Assembly (NCBI RefSeq): GCF_000473065.1
Contig: NZ_AXAZ01000037.1
Span: forward strand, 1,736 to 65,735
From: Bradyrhizobium sp. WSM1743
Lineage (GTDB): Bacteria; Pseudomonadota; Alphaproteobacteria; Rhizobiales; Xanthobacteraceae
Direction of reading: 5' to 3'
DNA: 64,000 nucleotides
Part shown: in pieces, positions 63,147-64,000 of the stretch
Layout of the letters: the number at the start of each line of letters is the position of its first letter
Position numbering within the stretch: position 1 is the first letter of the stretch
Made by a program: the position numbers and the translations under genes
The notes under the pieces: generated by a model
Told to the model about the DNA's origin: nothing
Seen by the model: the letters and a program-made list of their open reading frames with translations, nothing else
Database searches by the model: none

Positions 63147-63884
63147 TCAGTAGCGTAATCTGACCGCGTGCCGAAGCGAGCGGCTCGAGCTCAAGATGGA
63201 GAGCATCCCAAGCATCATCAGCAGTACGCCGAGCCAAGTTGCCGTCCGGCTCGGCGTTTCGTTGCGAGCTCCTGCGGTGAGCACGAACGCGCCGATCGAC
63301 GGAGTCGGAGGTTCGGACGAGGTCACCACATCGTTGGCCGGCGTGGCCGCGAGAAGTTGCTCAACGTTGACTTGATCTTGGCTCGGTATGAAGGGCGTGG
63401 GCCGGTGACTGTGCTCGGTAACGAGGGCGGCCGACAGCCGGGCGGTGCTTGTACCGAGATCAGAGGCAGCATCAGCCACCTTGACTTCCAGATGAGGCGG
63501 CTGAGACGGCTCGGCCGGTGCGGAGCGCAGCAACTCCGCCCGCGCATCAATAACCGCGCTTTGCTGCGGCCGCGCGCGCCCGTTCTCGACCAAACTGGCG
63601 GTGATAGCTTTGGGCGGGCGACGACCGGTCTTCTTCACCTTCGCAATACCCTCGCTCAGGAACCAGCATTTGCGGTGCCCATCCATTCGATAGACCCAAT
63701 GCTGGCCGTCGGGGGTCGAGTTGCCGGGGCGTCCCAAGCATTCCGCTTGCGGTGGAGAGGGTGCCGCAATTTGGGGCGCAGCCGTATTGAAGATGCCCGC
63801 AAGAGGATTGGAGGACGCCGGTGCCGTGGCAAAAGCTGCAACAAGAATCAGACTGACGAAGCACCATCGCAAATAACCGGACAT
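63147..63884 (-). CDS. Exported hypothetical protein with C-terminal membrane anchor
   Basis: The start at 63884 (MSGYLRWCFVSLILVAAFAT) follows GGGAG by six bases. A signal peptide ends near ASS at residue 25. A compact Cys-containing domain follows (AECLGRPGNSTPDGQHWVYR, MDGHRKCWFLSEG), reminiscent of small periplasmic domains in Bradyrhizobium. Then comes a long Pro/Ser/Ala-rich linker. The C-terminal helix ATWLGVLLMMLGMLSILSSS is a membrane anchor. Total 245 residues. Function unknown; it is likely periplasmic, tethered to the inner membrane. Confidence 0.72.
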   Translation of the reverse strand: MSGYLRWCFVSLILVAAFATAPASSNPLAGIFNTAAPQIAAPSPPQAECLGRPGNSTPDGQHWVYRMDGHRKCWFLSEGIAKVKKTGRRPPKAITASLVENGRARPQQSAVIDARAELLRSAPAEPSQPPHLEVKVADAASDLGTSTARLSAALVTEHSHRPTPFIPSQDQVNVEQLLAATPANDVVTSSEPPTPSIGAFVLTAGARNETPSRTATWLGVLLMMLGMLSILSSSRSLRHAVRLRY

Positions 63885-64000
63885 CGAAAACTCCCGGTGT
63901 TGCGCCCGCCCAGGCACGACCCTTCGCGGCGACATGGGCCGCCATGTGGCTCAAATCCGGCGGCCCGGCGGATTCATTGTGCTCCTGATGTGAGATCTGG

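Noticed and set aside
1..64000. tRNA, rRNA, CRISPR arrays and intact insertion sequences
   Set aside because: No T-loop-type sequence with matching stems, no regularly spaced repeats and no intact transposase with terminal inverted repeats were found by eye. A covariance or repeat search would be needed to exclude them fully.

Overview
The window is GC-rich DNA that reads like an accessory region of a rhizobial alphaproteobacterium, most probably Bradyrhizobium. This is inferred from a NodU-type Nod-factor carbamoyltransferase, small orphan proteins of a kind I associate with Bradyrhizobium, Tat-exported Liv-type binding proteins and KgtP-like transport. No rRNA, tRNA, CRISPR array or intact insertion sequence was seen. 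Broken genes are frequent: two DNA ligases, a tyrosine integrase, a serine recombinase, pyruvate kinase, aldehyde dehydrogenase, AbiEii, a PHP-ATPase, a metallophosphoesterase and a Fic tail. That points to a mosaic, decaying island.

Layout. 0-2.4 kb: small orphan genes with a nonsense-mutated ATP-dependent DNA ligase. 2.9-7.4 kb: a CopC/CopD copper module and a four-gene flavinylation operon (outer-membrane-type protein, FMN-binding protein, ApbE, membrane protein). 8.3-9.2 kb: secreted S1/P1 nuclease. 9.6-10.8 kb: integrase wreck. 10.8-35.4 kb: a large catabolic region with a Tm-1-like/PEP-hydrolase-like/flavoprotein operon, a complete LivHKMGF-type ABC transporter with a second 89%-identical binding protein, an amidohydrolase, an enoyl-CoA hydratase, an MHS permease, a CehA-type metallohydrolase, a LacI regulator, a class III CoA-transferase, a GH88-like hydrolase, a DapA-family aldolase/dehydratase and a broken aldehyde dehydrogenase. 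Three copies of one palindrome (core GAAATCGATTTC) precede the hydratase, the permease and the CoA-transferase, which defines a probable LacI regulon.

35.6-42.2 kb: a three-gene translationally coupled operon (PurF-like protein with the catalytic Cys replaced by Ser, HAD phosphatase, beta-hydroxyacid-type dehydrogenase) that diverges from nodU. I do not recognise this combination, and it is the best candidate for an undescribed pathway. 42.4-54 kb: a defence-type island with a PHP-ATPase remnant, a DUF2130 nuclease-like protein, a Fic protein with its inhibitory motif, and a giant DUF4011-helicase-Vsr-DUF3320 protein (Hhe-like). The giant gene is bracketed by a direct repeat of the Fic 3' end. 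54.2-64 kb: an MFS transporter, a DUF3833 protein, a second decayed ligase module and further small orphan genes.

Functional reading. The catabolic region probably imports and degrades a carboxylate or uronate-like compound under LacI control. The copper and flavin operons act in the envelope, and the defence region is self-contained. All functions are read from motifs by eye; no database search was run.
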